Notes: a model not told the origin generated them from the sequence alone. Positions 1 through 9,095 are shown, counted from the stretch's first letter. The stretch is 17,698 bases of DNA from Ruminococcaceae bacterium UBA5450 (GCA_002424295.1 DIQY01000008.1:2336-20033); one strand, 5' to 3'. A program made the numbers and translations.

Positions 1-1
1 G

Positions 2-124
2 GAAATGAACCGGGAAGCAAATACGATCGGTTCCAAAGCGTGTGATACACAAATTGCTTACCTTGTAGTGGATATTAAAGCTGAAATTGAAAAAATTCGG
101 GAACAGATTCAGAACATCGAATAG
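2..124 (+). CDS. yicC: YicC/YloC family endoribonuclease, C-terminal fragment
   Basis: Only the last 40 codons are present; the gene enters from outside the window and ends at TAG 122-124. The visible peptide starts EMNREANTIGSKACD and ends with a charged helix finishing EQIQNIE, which is the highly conserved C-terminal (DUF1732) end of the YicC/YloC family. Members of this family are reported as single-strand RNA endonucleases. In Firmicutes the gene sits directly upstream of remA and gmk, exactly as here: the remA start is 21 bases downstream. The catalytic core is outside the window, so nothing can be said about its integrity. Confidence 0.9.
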   Translation, partial: EMNREANTIGSKACDTQIAYLVVDIKAEIEKIREQIQNIE

Positions 125-145
125 AAAAGGTGAAAAAGAAGCAAG

Positions 146-430
146 ATGAAATTAATTAATATTGGATACGGGAATCTTGTTGCGGAAGATCGCATTGTAG
201 CGGTTGTCAGTCCGGAATCTGCACCAATCAAGCGAATTATTGCCGATGCCAAAGAGAGGCATACTTTAATTGATGCGACATATGGCAGACGTACCAAAGC
301 GGTTATTATCACAGATAGCGAACATGTAATTCTCTGTGCGCTTGTTCCCGAAAAGGTTGCAAAGCGCGGCGGGGAAGACCACCAAGAAGAACCAGCTGAA
401 GAAGAGGAGTTGAGCCATAGTGAATCATAG
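146..430 (+). CDS. remA: RemA-type DNA-binding regulator (DUF370)
   Basis: 94-residue protein matching the RemA/DUF370 family, small DNA-binding proteins that activate biofilm matrix and osmoprotection genes in Bacillus subtilis. The N-terminal INIGYGN (residues 4-10), the SPESAPIKRII block and the IDATYGRRTKAV block are the conserved family core, ending near residue 73. The last 20 or so residues are an acidic, low-complexity tail (runs of Glu, ending SHSES) with no family conservation that I recognise. ATG 146 is preceded by AAAGGTG near 127-133. The end overlaps the gmk start by 11 bases, so the two are probably translationally coupled. The regulatory target in Clostridia is unknown to me; the function is inferred by family. 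Confidence 0.93.
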   Translation: MKLINIGYGNLVAEDRIVAVVSPESAPIKRIIADAKERHTLIDATYGRRTKAVIITDSEHVILCALVPEKVAKRGGEDHQEEPAEEEELSHSES

Positions 431-1034
431 AGGTTTGCTAATTATTTTTTCCGGCCCTTCTGGTAGTGGAAAAGGGACAGTCTTGAAACGTTATTTTGAA
501 AAATATCCAAATGCTCAGTTGTCTATTTCCGCCACGACCAGAGATCCGCGTCCCGGAGAAGAAGATGGAGTTTCCTATTATTTTGTCAGCCAGGAGAAAT
601 TTCAATCGATGCAAGAAAATGATGAGCTTTTGGAAAGTGCAAAATATTGTGATCATTGCTATGGAACTCCTAAAAAGCCCATCCAAAATTGGCTCAATGA
701 GGGCAAAGACGTATTCTTGGAAATTGAGGTACAAGGGGGAGCTCAGATTCAGAAAAAAGTTCCCCAAAGTGTTGGAATCTTTAATCTGCCCCCTTCCTTA
801 AAAGTTCTGGAATTCAGGCTTCGCGGACGAGGAACAGAGACAGAAGAAGTTTTGCAGAAACGTCTTGCAGCTGCAAAACAAGAAATTTCACAGGCTGTTC
901 ATTATGACTATCTCTTGATCAATGATGATATTGAACAAGCAGTAGAAGAGCTTGCCCAGATTATCCGTGCTGAAAAAATGAGATCAAGTCGAAATCAGGA
1001 TTTAATTGAAAGGATGCTGGAAAACTATGATTAA
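420..1034 (+). CDS. gmk: Guanylate kinase
   Basis: 204-residue cytoplasmic guanylate kinase, which phosphorylates GMP to GDP using ATP in purine salvage and synthesis. The P-loop GPSGSGKGT is at residues 12-20 and the GMP-binding block TTRDPRPGE at 39-47, followed by the GVSYYF segment. Length is typical for the family (about 200). The start is GTG at 420, chosen because it gives the usual short N-terminus before LLIIFSGPSG and because AGGAG lies at 405-409. It overlaps remA by 11 bases and rpoZ by 8 bases, placing it inside a coupled operon. Confidence 0.97.
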   Translation: MNHRGLLIIFSGPSGSGKGTVLKRYFEKYPNAQLSISATTRDPRPGEEDGVSYYFVSQEKFQSMQENDELLESAKYCDHCYGTPKKPIQNWLNEGKDVFLEIEVQGGAQIQKKVPQSVGIFNLPPSLKVLEFRLRGRGTETEEVLQKRLAAAKQEISQAVHYDYLLINDDIEQAVEELAQIIRAEKMRSSRNQDLIERMLENYD

Positions 1035-1293
1035 ACCAATCGCTGATAAATTGACCAAAAAAGGACAAAGTCGTTATTCCCTTTGCGTAGGAGTTGCAAA
1101 ACGTGCCAGAGAAATTATTGCAGAAGCTGAAAATAATCCAGAGGAGATTTTAGTTGAGAAGCCGGTAGAAGTGGCTGTACGCGAGTTGCAAGAACATAAA
1201 TATGAAATTGTTCCAGGCAAAGAAAGCAATGCCTCCGCCAAAGAAGGAGCAGAGACAAAAGTCGAGTCAGAAAACGATCCAGAACAAAAATGA
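1027..1293 (+). CDS. rpoZ: DNA-directed RNA polymerase subunit omega
   Basis: 88-residue omega subunit, which helps assemble and stabilise RNA polymerase. The start ATG 1027 gives MIKPIADKL, the standard family N-terminus; an in-frame TTG at 1006 would add seven residues encoded inside gmk and is less likely. The conserved core SRYSLCVGVAKRAREI (about residues 15-30) is present. An Ala/Lys/Glu-rich tail (about 66-88) extends beyond the conserved core. AAAGG at 1009-1013 could serve as the ribosome site. The gene overlaps gmk by 8 bases. In B. subtilis coaBC follows; here priA follows directly. Confidence 0.93.
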   Translation: MIKPIADKLTKKGQSRYSLCVGVAKRAREIIAEAENNPEEILVEKPVEVAVRELQEHKYEIVPGKESNASAKEGAETKVESENDPEQK

Positions 1294-1315
1294 TTTTTTG
1301 AAACAGGAGCAACAA

Positions 1316-3778
1316 ATGTATCTTGCAAAGGTTGCTGTTGAAAAAACAGTCTATCATTTTGATCAGCCTTTTGATTATTTGATCCCGGATTTTCTTTTGC
1401 CAACAGCAAAACCGGGATGCCGCGTATTGGTTCCGTTTGGGACTGCGAGCGCAAAGCGGCAGGGAATGATTCTTGCGACTGAAGAAAGCAAAGAGAAACC
1501 TTCCATAAAGATAAAATCATTGGAAGCGGTGCTGGATTCGGCACCGCTTCTTTCAAATGAAGGGCTGCTCCTAATTTCTTGGATAAAGGAACAATATTTT
1601 TGCACTTTATATGAAGCTGCAAGACTTCTATTTCCGATTGGATTTCAATATCATATCAAACGCTTTTTCTCTCTTACCAAAGGGATTCCAAAAGAATCAC
1701 TTTCTTCCTATTCGCAGCAGGAGCAGGATGTCATCGGGCTTTTGCAGCAGATTGGAAAGCCGGTTGAGGAGAAAGAACTTTTTGCAGCGCTGAAAGAAAC
1801 AAAAAATGCAGAATCTATTCTGAAAGAACTTTTTTCAAAAGGAGTTTTAGAATATAAAACGGATTCCGTGCAAAAAATCAGCGATGCAACACAGCGAATG
1901 ATTCGATTAAAAGATCCAGAAAATGAGGAATTCCCTTTTCGCTTGACCGCTCGTCAAAAAGAAGTCGTCCAAGTGTTGCGAGATGCAGGAGCAGCATCTG
2001 TAAAAGAAATCTGTTATTATACCGGCGTTACACCTGCGGTTCCTGATAATCTTGTAAAAAGGGGAATTTGTGAGTTCTTTGAAAATCCTGTTTATCGAAA
2101 TCCTTATGAATCTGCCGATCAAGAAATGGAAGATCGTGAGCTTGTTTTATCTACGGAGCAGGAAACAGCATATCAGCATTTAAAATCCTTGTATGATTCT
2201 TCCAAAACGGAAAGTTCGCTTTTGTATGGAATTACAGGAAGCGGAAAGACTAGTATCTTTCTAAAATTGATCGACCGTGTACAGCAGGATGGAAAAGGCG
2301 TTATTTTGATGGTTCCTGAAATTTCTTTAACCTCACAAATGATTGAAATTTTTCATCGCCGATATGGTTCTCAGGTTGCGGTATTTCATAGCGGACTCTC
2401 TATGGGGGAACGCATGGATGAATGGAAAAGAGTACGGGACGGAAAAGCTTCTATCGTGATTGGAACTCGTTCTGCCGTATTTGCGCCGCTTTCAAAAATC
2501 GGGTTGATTATTTTAGATGAAGAGCAGGAAGATACTTATCAATCCGAGCAGTCTCCGCGCTATCATGCGCGCGATATTGCTCATTTTCGCTGTGCTTACC
2601 ATCATGCACTATTATTACTTGCTTCTGCTACGCCTAGGGTCGAGACCTATTATGCTGCGCAGAAGAAACGAATTGGATTTGATGTGCTTTCGAAGCGCTT
2701 TGGAGCTGCGATTCTTCCGCAGGTGGAAATCTGCGATATGAATCGGGAATTTGAATCCGGAAATACCACAATTCTTAGCAGCTCCCTTTTAGAGGCGTTA
2801 AGGCAAGCTTTTTTGAAAGGGCAGCAAGCAATTTTGCTTTTGAATCGCCGGGGGTATAATACATTTGCTTCCTGTAGAGCTTGTGGGCATGTTATTACTT
2901 GCCCGCACTGCAGCATTTCATTAACCTATCATCGTGCTAATGGCCGCTTAATGTGTCACTATTGCGGATATTCCGTTCCGTTTACAAAAGAGTGTCCATC
3001 TTGCCATGAAGAAAAAGTCCATTTTGGAGGGTCTGGGACACAAAAAGCAGAGGAACAACTGCAAAATTTATTGCCTGAAGCGAAAATTTTGCGCTTAGAT
3101 ACCGATGCGACAATGAGCAAAAATGCTTATGAAATAAAGTTGAATCAATTTCGAAAACACGAATATGATTTGATTGTAGGGACTCAAATGGTAGCAAAAG
3201 GACTTGATTTTGAAAATGTGACTGTCGTGGGCGTCCTTTCTGCCGATCAGGCACTCTACTGTGATGACTTTCGCAGCTATGAACATGCGTTTGATTTGTT
3301 GACACAGGTAGTCGGAAGAGCAGGCCGCGGAAATCTGCGCGGCAAAGCGTTTATACAAACTTATACTCCAGAGAATCCTGTTTTAGATCTTGCCAAAAGA
3401 CAAGATTACCCTGCTTTTTATCAATCCGAAATTGCAATTCGAAAGGCGATGCTTTATCCACCTTTTGCGGATATTTGTGTGATTGGATTTATTGGGAAAA
3501 ATGAGCAAGCAGTTAAAAAATGCAGTGTTTCTTTTTTAGAAAAATTACAGGCAATCGCCCTCAGTGAATATTCGGAACTTCCACTGCGCGTTTTGAGCCC
3601 TTCACCAGCTTCTATCCCACGGGTAAGTGATAAATACCGGGATAAACTAATGATAAAATGTCGTAATAGTAAACGTTTTCGCGAAATGATTTCAAGACTT
3701 TTAATCTTATTTGGAAAAAATCATGAGTTTCGCGGGATCACGGCTTTTGCACAGATCAATCCATGTTATGTGTTATAA
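1316..3778 (+). CDS. priA: Primosomal protein N' (PriA helicase)
   Basis: 820-residue superfamily 2 DNA helicase that reloads the replisome at stalled forks. N-terminal DNA-binding region: VAVEKTVYHFDQPFDYLIP. Walker A GITGSGKT is at residues 305-312 and the Walker B DEEQ at 401-404 (many PriA proteins have DEEH). The zinc module has all eight cysteines: 520/523, 529/532, 547/550 and 560/563. Helicase motifs VGTQMVAKGLDFENV and QVVGRAGRG follow. The start ATG 1316 is preferred over an in-frame ATG at 1202, because AGGAG at 1305-1309 gives ideal spacing, the family N-terminus begins here, and the longer form would run through rpoZ. It lies 22 bases after rpoZ and 22 bases before def. Confidence 0.97.
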   Translation: MYLAKVAVEKTVYHFDQPFDYLIPDFLLPTAKPGCRVLVPFGTASAKRQGMILATEESKEKPSIKIKSLEAVLDSAPLLSNEGLLLISWIKEQYFCTLYEAARLLFPIGFQYHIKRFFSLTKGIPKESLSSYSQQEQDVIGLLQQIGKPVEEKELFAALKETKNAESILKELFSKGVLEYKTDSVQKISDATQRMIRLKDPENEEFPFRLTARQKEVVQVLRDAGAASVKEICYYTGVTPAVPDNLVKRGICEFFENPVYRNPYESADQEMEDRELVLSTEQETAYQHLKSLYDSSKTESSLLYGITGSGKTSIFLKLIDRVQQDGKGVILMVPEISLTSQMIEIFHRRYGSQVAVFHSGLSMGERMDEWKRVRDGKASIVIGTRSAVFAPLSKIGLIILDEEQEDTYQSEQSPRYHARDIAHFRCAYHHALLLLASATPRVETYYAAQKKRIGFDVLSKRFGAAILPQVEICDMNREFESGNTTILSSSLLEALRQAFLKGQQAILLLNRRGYNTFASCRACGHVITCPHCSISLTYHRANGRLMCHYCGYSVPFTKECPSCHEEKVHFGGSGTQKAEEQLQNLLPEAKILRLDTDATMSKNAYEIKLNQFRKHEYDLIVGTQMVAKGLDFENVTVVGVLSADQALYCDDFRSYEHAFDLLTQVVGRAGRGNLRGKAFIQTYTPENPVLDLAKRQDYPAFYQSEIAIRKAMLYPPFADICVIGFIGKNEQAVKKCSVSFLEKLQAIALSEYSELPLRVLSPSPASIPRVSDKYRDKLMIKCRNSKRFREMISRLLILFGKNHEFRGITAFAQINPCYVL

Positions 3779-3800
3779 TAGATTTTAGGAGGTCTTTATC

Positions 3801-4274
3801 ATGGCAATCAGAAACATTTTAAAAGAAGGAGAACCCACTTTAAAGGCACATTGCCGCACAGTTGAGCAATTTAATGAACGAATTCATGTCCTATTAGACG
3901 ATATGTATGAGACGATGATCAAAGCAGATGGGGTCGGGTTGGCGGCACCTCAGGTGGGGATACGCCGTCGTATTGTAGTGATTGATGTCGGGGACGGAAA
4001 AATCGAAATGATTAATCCGGTTTTTACGCTTCAAGAAGGGGAGCAGGAGACGATAGAAGGCTGTCTTTCTTTTCCGGGACAGTATGCGCTGACAAAACGT
4101 CCTAAACATGTAAAAGTGCATGCACAGGATCGTACTGGAAAACCTTTTGATTTGGAAGCATCAGATTTTTTGGCCACTGCTTGTTGCCATGAGATTGATC
4201 ATCTCGATGGAATTCTTTTTCAAAGTCACGCAATTCGTATGTTGACTTCAGAAGAATTAGAGAAAATGAGATAA
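3801..4274 (+). CDS. def: Peptide deformylase
   Basis: 157-residue metalloenzyme that removes the N-terminal formyl group from nascent proteins. All three family motifs are visible: GVGLAAPQVG (44-53), EGCLSFPG (86-93, Cys88 as metal ligand) and HEIDHLDG (130-137, with His130 and His134 as ligands and Glu131 catalytic). The residue before the last motif is Cys129, where Gln is common. A perfect AGGAGG at 3787-3792 sets ATG 3801. It is followed by fmt, the transformylase that installs the group Def removes, a conserved pairing. Confidence 0.97.
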   Translation: MAIRNILKEGEPTLKAHCRTVEQFNERIHVLLDDMYETMIKADGVGLAAPQVGIRRRIVVIDVGDGKIEMINPVFTLQEGEQETIEGCLSFPGQYALTKRPKHVKVHAQDRTGKPFDLEASDFLATACCHEIDHLDGILFQSHAIRMLTSEELEKMR

Positions 4275-4318
4275 TTTTGTTCTGATGGACATAAACTAAG
4301 GATAATGGATGTGGTACA

Positions 4319-5233
4319 ATGCGGATTTTATTCATGGGAACGCCTGATTTTGCAAAGACTTGTCTGCAAAAGCTGCTAAATTCAAAACATGAGATTTGTG
4401 CTGTTTATACGCAGCCGGATAAGCCGGTCGGAAGAAAACAGAAATTGACACCGCCTCCGGTTAAAGTTTTGGCGCAGGAGGCGGAAATTTCAGTTTTACA
4501 GCCGCCAACCCTGAAAACTGAAGAAGCCGCCGAACTGGTTCACAGTTTTCATCCGGATATTGCAGTTGTAGTGGCTTATGGAAAAATTCTTCCGAAGAAG
4601 ATCTTGGAGATTCCGCCGCAGGGCTGCATCAATGTTCATGCGTCTTTGCTGCCGAAATATCGCGGGGCGGCACCAATTCAATGGTCTGTCCTAAATGGAG
4701 ATAAGGTTACCGGTGTTACCACAATGTTTATGTCAGAGGGGATTGATACAGGTGACATGCTCCTCAAAACCGAAACATCTATTGGTGAAAATGAAACTTC
4801 TGGAGAACTGGAAAATCGATTGGCAGAACTGGGAGCAGAACTTCTGCTCCAAACGATTGAAGAGTTGCCTAATATTATTCCTCAACCGCAGGGAGAGATG
4901 ACAACTGCTTATGCTTCTATGCTGGACAAGACTATGAGTCCGATTGATTGGAATAAAGATGCACTCCAAATCCATCACCAAATATGTGGGTTAAATCCAT
5001 GGCCAACAGCCTCCACTGTTTTCGAAGGAATTCCTTTAAAAATCTGGAAAAGCAAAATGATCGAAAAGCAAAATGGGAAGCCAGGTCAGATATTGAAAGA
5101 TTTTGTAGTCTGTTGCGGAAACGGAACTGCAATTCAGCTGTTAGAAGTACAGGCAGCCGGGAAGAAGCGAATGAATGCTTCTGACTTTTTGCGGGGGCAC
5201 CCAATTCGTACCGGGACTGCTTTACCTTTTTAG
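4319..5233 (+). CDS. fmt: Methionyl-tRNA formyltransferase
   Basis: 304-residue enzyme that formylates initiator Met-tRNA with 10-formyltetrahydrofolate. The N-terminus MRILFMGTPDFA is canonical. The catalytic triad of the family is seen as Asn105 and His107 (in INVHASLLPKYRGAAP) and Asp143 (in SEGIDTGDML). The C-terminal OB-fold tRNA-binding domain (about 205-304) is present, with NPWPTAST near its start. No strong Shine-Dalgarno precedes ATG 4319 (AAGGA at 4298-4302 is 16 bases away), but the family N-terminus leaves little doubt. The stop codon overlaps the ribosome site of the next gene. Confidence 0.96.
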   Translation: MRILFMGTPDFAKTCLQKLLNSKHEICAVYTQPDKPVGRKQKLTPPPVKVLAQEAEISVLQPPTLKTEEAAELVHSFHPDIAVVVAYGKILPKKILEIPPQGCINVHASLLPKYRGAAPIQWSVLNGDKVTGVTTMFMSEGIDTGDMLLKTETSIGENETSGELENRLAELGAELLLQTIEELPNIIPQPQGEMTTAYASMLDKTMSPIDWNKDALQIHHQICGLNPWPTASTVFEGIPLKIWKSKMIEKQNGKPGQILKDFVVCCGNGTAIQLLEVQAAGKKRMNASDFLRGHPIRTGTALPF

Positions 5234-5242
5234 GAGGCACTT

Positions 5243-5947
5243 ATGGGATTCTATTATTATAATTATCAGACTATGCTTTATCTTCTTCCGGCAATTCTGC
5301 TGACTTTGTATGCACAGGTCAAATTAAATTCCACTTTTCGTAAATATTCGCAGATCCCAACTTCGAAAGGACTCACAGGGGCTCAGGCGGCAGAAGAAGT
5401 TGCTCGGCTTGGAGGAGCTAATATTGTGGTTCGCCAGATTGGCGGAAATTTGACAGATAATTTTGATCCTCGAAATAACACGATCAGTTTATCACAGGGA
5501 GTTTATGGCAATACTTCTATTGCGGCGGTCGGTGTTGCAGCGCATGAGGCAGGACACAGCATTCAGAACGCACAGGGATATCTGCCCAATAAAATTAGGT
5601 CAGCGCTTGTTCCGGTTACACAGGTTGGTTCCAGGGCATCAATTCCCTTGATCATTATTGGATTGATTTTACCGGTTCAATATAGCTTTATCGTTGATAT
5701 TGGAATCGTACTTTTTGGATTAGTTGTCCTGTTTCAGCTTGTAACATTGCCGGTAGAATTAAATGCGAGCCGTCGGGCACTAAAAGTATTGGATGAAGGC
5801 GGAATTTTAGATGGGCCTGAACTGATCGGCGCGCAAAAAGTGTTATGGGCTGCAGCACTAACTTATTTAGCGGCCAGTTTTACTGCATTGATGCAGCTTT
5901 TACGCCTTTTGGCAATTTCGGGAAGTAGACGAGGGAATAACAGATGA
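5243..5947 (+). CDS. YugP-type membrane zinc metallopeptidase (DUF/Zn_peptidase_2)
   Basis: 234-residue membrane protein of the Zn_peptidase_2 (YugP) family. The zinc site HEAGH is at residues 101-105, with a likely third ligand Glu172 in PVELNASRRAL. Hydrophobic segments lie at about 10-27, 134-144, 149-170 and 195-226, so the catalytic loop sits between membrane helices. The conserved block GGNLTDNFDPRNNTISLS (67-84) also fits the family. AGGAGG at 5232-5237 overlaps the fmt stop and sets ATG 5243. The 3' end overlaps rsmB by ATGA. This insertion between fmt and rsmB is common in Clostridia. The physiological substrate is not established as far as I know. Confidence 0.92.
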   Translation: MGFYYYNYQTMLYLLPAILLTLYAQVKLNSTFRKYSQIPTSKGLTGAQAAEEVARLGGANIVVRQIGGNLTDNFDPRNNTISLSQGVYGNTSIAAVGVAAHEAGHSIQNAQGYLPNKIRSALVPVTQVGSRASIPLIIIGLILPVQYSFIVDIGIVLFGLVVLFQLVTLPVELNASRRALKVLDEGGILDGPELIGAQKVLWAAALTYLAASFTALMQLLRLLAISGSRRGNNR

Positions 5948-7281
5948 CAGCAAGAAGTACAGCGCTTCAGGCACTTTTACAGGTGGAAGTGAATGAAGGG
6001 TATTCTAATTTAGTATTAAATAAAGTCTTAAAAGAGGCAACCATGGAGCCACGTGAAAGCGCATTGGCTTCTGCACTTTTTTATGGGGTATTGGAGCGAA
6101 AGCTAACTTTAGACTATATTATTTCGCAGATTTCTAAAATTGAAATTGCAAAAATGGAGATTCCGGTTTTGCTGATTTTGGAAATGGCGGTTTATCAAAT
6201 CTTGTTTCTAGATAAAATCCCAGAATCCGCGGCAGTGAATGAAGCAGTCATTCTTGCAAAAACGACGGGGGAAGAAAGAGCTTCTGGTTTTATTAATGGT
6301 GTCTTGCGAAATTTCTTGAGAAAAAAAGAAACAATTCTCAATACGCAGCCCAAAGGGGATCGCATTTTTTCGCTCAGCATTCGATATTCCTGCCCGCAGT
6401 GGCTGATTCGTATGTGGGAAAAATCCTATGGCCAAAAAATAACCGAAGACCTTTTAAAAACATTGCAAACCAGGCCGCCTATTTTTGCTCGGGTCAATAC
6501 AACGCTGATTAGCCCGAAAGAATTGTGTGAAAATCTCGAGAAAGAGGGAATCGAAGCAGAAATCTTTCCTTTTCTGGAAGGGACAATTTTGCTGAAAAAT
6601 ACCGGTTCGCTCGAAGCCAGTCCATCTTTTCAAAAAGGGTTGTTTCATATTCAAGATCTTTCTAGTCAGCTTTGCTGTGAAATGGTTGGTCCAAAAGCAG
6701 GAGAACGAATTTTGGATGTCTGTGCGGCGCCCGGCGGAAAAAGCTTTACGATGGCAGAGAAAATGGAAGATCAAGGAAATTTGGAAGCGCATGATTTATA
6801 TAAAGGGAGAGTCCGTTTGATTGCTTCCGGTGCTTTTCGACTTCATCTTTCCTGTATATCGGCCTCTGTAAGAGATGCAGAAAAATCTGAAGGTGTTTTA
6901 CCTTCAGCAGACCGTGTATTATGTGATGTCCCTTGTTCTGGACTCGGAATTTTGCGCAGAAAGCCTGAGATTCGCTATAAAAGCGCCAAAACTCTTGACA
7001 GTTTGCCCAGCTTGCAGTACCGTATATTATGTAATAATGCAGGCTTTGTTCAGTATAAAGGGAAAATGATTTATTCTACCTGTACTTTAAATCCAAAAGA
7101 AAATCATGCGGTAGCTGAACGCTTTTTACAAGCTCATCCGGATTTTTCTCCGGTATCTCTCAACTTACCGCAAGGCTTTTCCCATTTTATTGATGAACCG
7201 GAAAATGAATGGACGATTTTTCCACAAATGCATAATTCGGACGGATTTTTTATTTCAGCCTTTATCCGTCAGCGGGAGTAA
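5944..7281 (+). CDS. rsmB: 16S rRNA (cytosine-967-C5) methyltransferase RsmB
   Basis: 445-residue SAM-dependent rRNA methyltransferase that makes m5C in 16S rRNA. The N-terminal NusB-like RNA-binding domain covers about 1-140 (SAALNEAV-like segment AVNEAVILAK). The SAM site CAAPGGKS starts at Cys260. The motif IV cysteine is Cys331 in CDVPCSGLG, and the catalytic motif VI cysteine is Cys380 in YSTCTLNPKEN. The start ATG 5944 overlaps the upstream stop as ATGA, which implies translational coupling. Length and motif order are normal for RsmB rather than for the single-domain RsmF-type enzymes. Confidence 0.95.
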   Translation: MTARSTALQALLQVEVNEGYSNLVLNKVLKEATMEPRESALASALFYGVLERKLTLDYIISQISKIEIAKMEIPVLLILEMAVYQILFLDKIPESAAVNEAVILAKTTGEERASGFINGVLRNFLRKKETILNTQPKGDRIFSLSIRYSCPQWLIRMWEKSYGQKITEDLLKTLQTRPPIFARVNTTLISPKELCENLEKEGIEAEIFPFLEGTILLKNTGSLEASPSFQKGLFHIQDLSSQLCCEMVGPKAGERILDVCAAPGGKSFTMAEKMEDQGNLEAHDLYKGRVRLIASGAFRLHLSCISASVRDAEKSEGVLPSADRVLCDVPCSGLGILRRKPEIRYKSAKTLDSLPSLQYRILCNNAGFVQYKGKMIYSTCTLNPKENHAVAERFLQAHPDFSPVSLNLPQGFSHFIDEPENEWTIFPQMHNSDGFFISAFIRQRE

Positions 7282-7287
7282 AAGGAA

Positions 7288-8328
7288 TTGGAACTGATTG
7301 ATATAAAATCCATGACAATATCGGAGCTTGAAATGTATTTGGCTAAGATTAAAGAGCCAAAATTTCGTGCGAAACAGATATTTTTATGGTTGCAAAAAGG
7401 GGTTACCTCTTTTTCAGAGATGACGAATCTTAGTAAATCTCTAAGAGAAACTTTGCAGAAAAATTGCTACATAGCAGATGCTGTGATCCAGAAATGCTAT
7501 TGTTCCAAACTTGACAGTACAAAAAAATATTTATTTCGCCTGCATGACGGGGAATTCATTGAGTCTGTATTGATGGATTATCATTATGGAAGAACAATCT
7601 GTATTTCAACACAGGTTGGCTGCAGAATGGGATGTACATTTTGTGCTACCGGTCAGAGCGGATTTTCTAGAAATTTGACCCCCAGCGAAATGCTTTCACA
7701 AATACAGACCGCAGAGCGGGACGGACAAAAACGCATTTCAAATGTTGTTTTGATGGGAATGGGGGAGCCTCTTGATAATTATGAAAATGTTCTTCGTTTT
7801 CTAGAGTTGATTTCCACCCCGGATGGGATTAATATTGGAATGAGGCATATTTCTCTCTCTACTTGTGGGATCGTCGATAAAATTTATGATCTTGCAGAGA
7901 AGAAATATCAATTAACACTTTCTATTTCTCTTCATGCGCCAAATGATGCCATTCGTTCTCAGACAATGCCGATCAATCAGCGCTGGCACATTGAAGATTT
8001 ACTCAAAGCCTGTCGCTATTACAGCGAAACGACCGGCCGCAGAATTTCCTATGAATATGCAATGATCAGCGGCCTAAACGATAGTGATGATTGTGCTCGG
8101 GAATTAGGGAAACGGCTGCGGGGCACTTTGTGCCATGTCAATTTGATTCCGGTCAATACTGTTTCCGGGACAAGCTATCGAAAAAGCCTGATAGACAGGC
8201 AGCAGGTTTTTATAAAGATCCTTGCCAAAGCAGGAATCACAGCTACAGTCCGGCGGACTTTGGGCGCTGATATCAATGCCTCCTGTGGACAGTTGCGCCG
8301 CAGGTACCAAAGTGAGGTTGAATTATGA
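7288..8328 (+). CDS. rlmN: Radical SAM 23S rRNA/tRNA adenine C2 methyltransferase RlmN
   Basis: 346-residue radical-SAM enzyme that methylates C2 of A2503 in 23S rRNA (and A37 in some tRNAs). The 4Fe-4S ligands are Cys112, Cys116 and Cys119 in CRMGCTFC. The two methyl-transfer cysteines are Cys105 (TICISTQVGC) and Cys333 (INASCGQLR). GMGEPLDNYENV is the SAM/GGE-like motif. The start is taken as TTG 7288, which gives the usual MxxIDIKSM N-terminus with GGGAG at 7274-7278; the next in-frame ATG (7312) would cut this off. The stop overlaps prpC as ATGA. Confidence 0.95.
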   Translation: MELIDIKSMTISELEMYLAKIKEPKFRAKQIFLWLQKGVTSFSEMTNLSKSLRETLQKNCYIADAVIQKCYCSKLDSTKKYLFRLHDGEFIESVLMDYHYGRTICISTQVGCRMGCTFCATGQSGFSRNLTPSEMLSQIQTAERDGQKRISNVVLMGMGEPLDNYENVLRFLELISTPDGINIGMRHISLSTCGIVDKIYDLAEKKYQLTLSISLHAPNDAIRSQTMPINQRWHIEDLLKACRYYSETTGRRISYEYAMISGLNDSDDCARELGKRLRGTLCHVNLIPVNTVSGTSYRKSLIDRQQVFIKILAKAGITATVRRTLGADINASCGQLRRRYQSEVEL

Positions 8329-9068
8329 TTAGAGTGTGCGGAAGAACAGATATCGGAAAAGTGAGGAGCAGTAATCAGGATGATTGCCGCTTTGGACTCA
8401 CTTCGGACGGAAATCTGGCGTGGTCTGTTGTCTGTGATGGCATGGGCGGCGCAAATGGTGGAAATGTTGCAAGTAGTATGGCTGTTGAGTCTATTTCCGA
8501 GCAATATCTTCACTATTTTGAAGAAACTCAGAAGTTTACAGATAACGGATTGCGGGATCTAATGACTTCTGCAGCGTATAATGCCAATACAGCAATTTAT
8601 GAACATGCAGCAGAAGATACGCAGCTTTCAGGAATGGGAACAACGTTGGTAACTGCAATCGTTTATGATGGAATGGCACATATTACTCATGCAGGGGACA
8701 GTCGTGCATACCTGCTGGATTCAGACGGAATCCAGCAGATCACAACGGACCACTCAATGGTTCAGGAAATGGTGGATAGCGGAGATTTGACCTTACAGCA
8801 AGCAAAAAACCATCCGCAGCGGAATATCATCACACGGGCACTCGGTGTTGAAGATCAGATACAAACAGATTATTGCGAAATAACATTGCCTCAAGATTGG
8901 TATCTTTTAATACTCTGTACAGACGGGTTTTCAAATTGTGTGGAACCAGAGACCCTTATGGATTTTGCAAAGAAGTTTCAGGGGCAAGATTTAGCGGATC
9001 AATTAATTGAAGAAGCAAACAAAAATGGCGGCGGGGATAATATTACCGTTTCTATTATCGAAAACTAA
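8325..9068 (+). CDS. prpC: PP2C-family Ser/Thr protein phosphatase PrpC/Stp
   Basis: 247-residue PPM phosphatase that reverses PrkC phosphorylation. The motifs run in order: SSNQDD (Asp19), VVCDGMGG with metal-binding Asp38, GMGTTL, HAGDSRAY, CTDGFSN with Asp200, and GGGDNITV with Asp238. No membrane segment is visible, so it is cytoplasmic. It overlaps rlmN by 4 bases and lies 27 bases before prkC, the standard phosphatase-kinase pair of Firmicutes. Confidence 0.95.
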   Translation: MIRVCGRTDIGKVRSSNQDDCRFGLTSDGNLAWSVVCDGMGGANGGNVASSMAVESISEQYLHYFEETQKFTDNGLRDLMTSAAYNANTAIYEHAAEDTQLSGMGTTLVTAIVYDGMAHITHAGDSRAYLLDSDGIQQITTDHSMVQEMVDSGDLTLQQAKNHPQRNIITRALGVEDQIQTDYCEITLPQDWYLLILCTDGFSNCVEPETLMDFAKKFQGQDLADQLIEEANKNGGGDNITVSIIEN

Positions 9069-9095
9069 GGTTCAAAGAAAGGAGGATTTTTTAGA

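Noticed and set aside
1202..1315. N-terminal extension of PriA from ATG 1202
   Set aside because: It would lie almost entirely inside rpoZ, is rich in Lys and Gln with no PriA similarity, and ATG 1316 has a far better ribosome site.
1074..1622. 182-codon minus-strand ORF across rpoZ and priA
   Set aside because: It is antisense to two clearly identified genes, has no recognisable domain and no ribosome site that I can support.
4275..4318. Possible promoter between def and fmt (GATAAT and TACAAT hexamers)
   Set aside because: No -35 element at good spacing, and one -10 candidate would overlap the fmt start codon; the AT-rich gap explains the matches.
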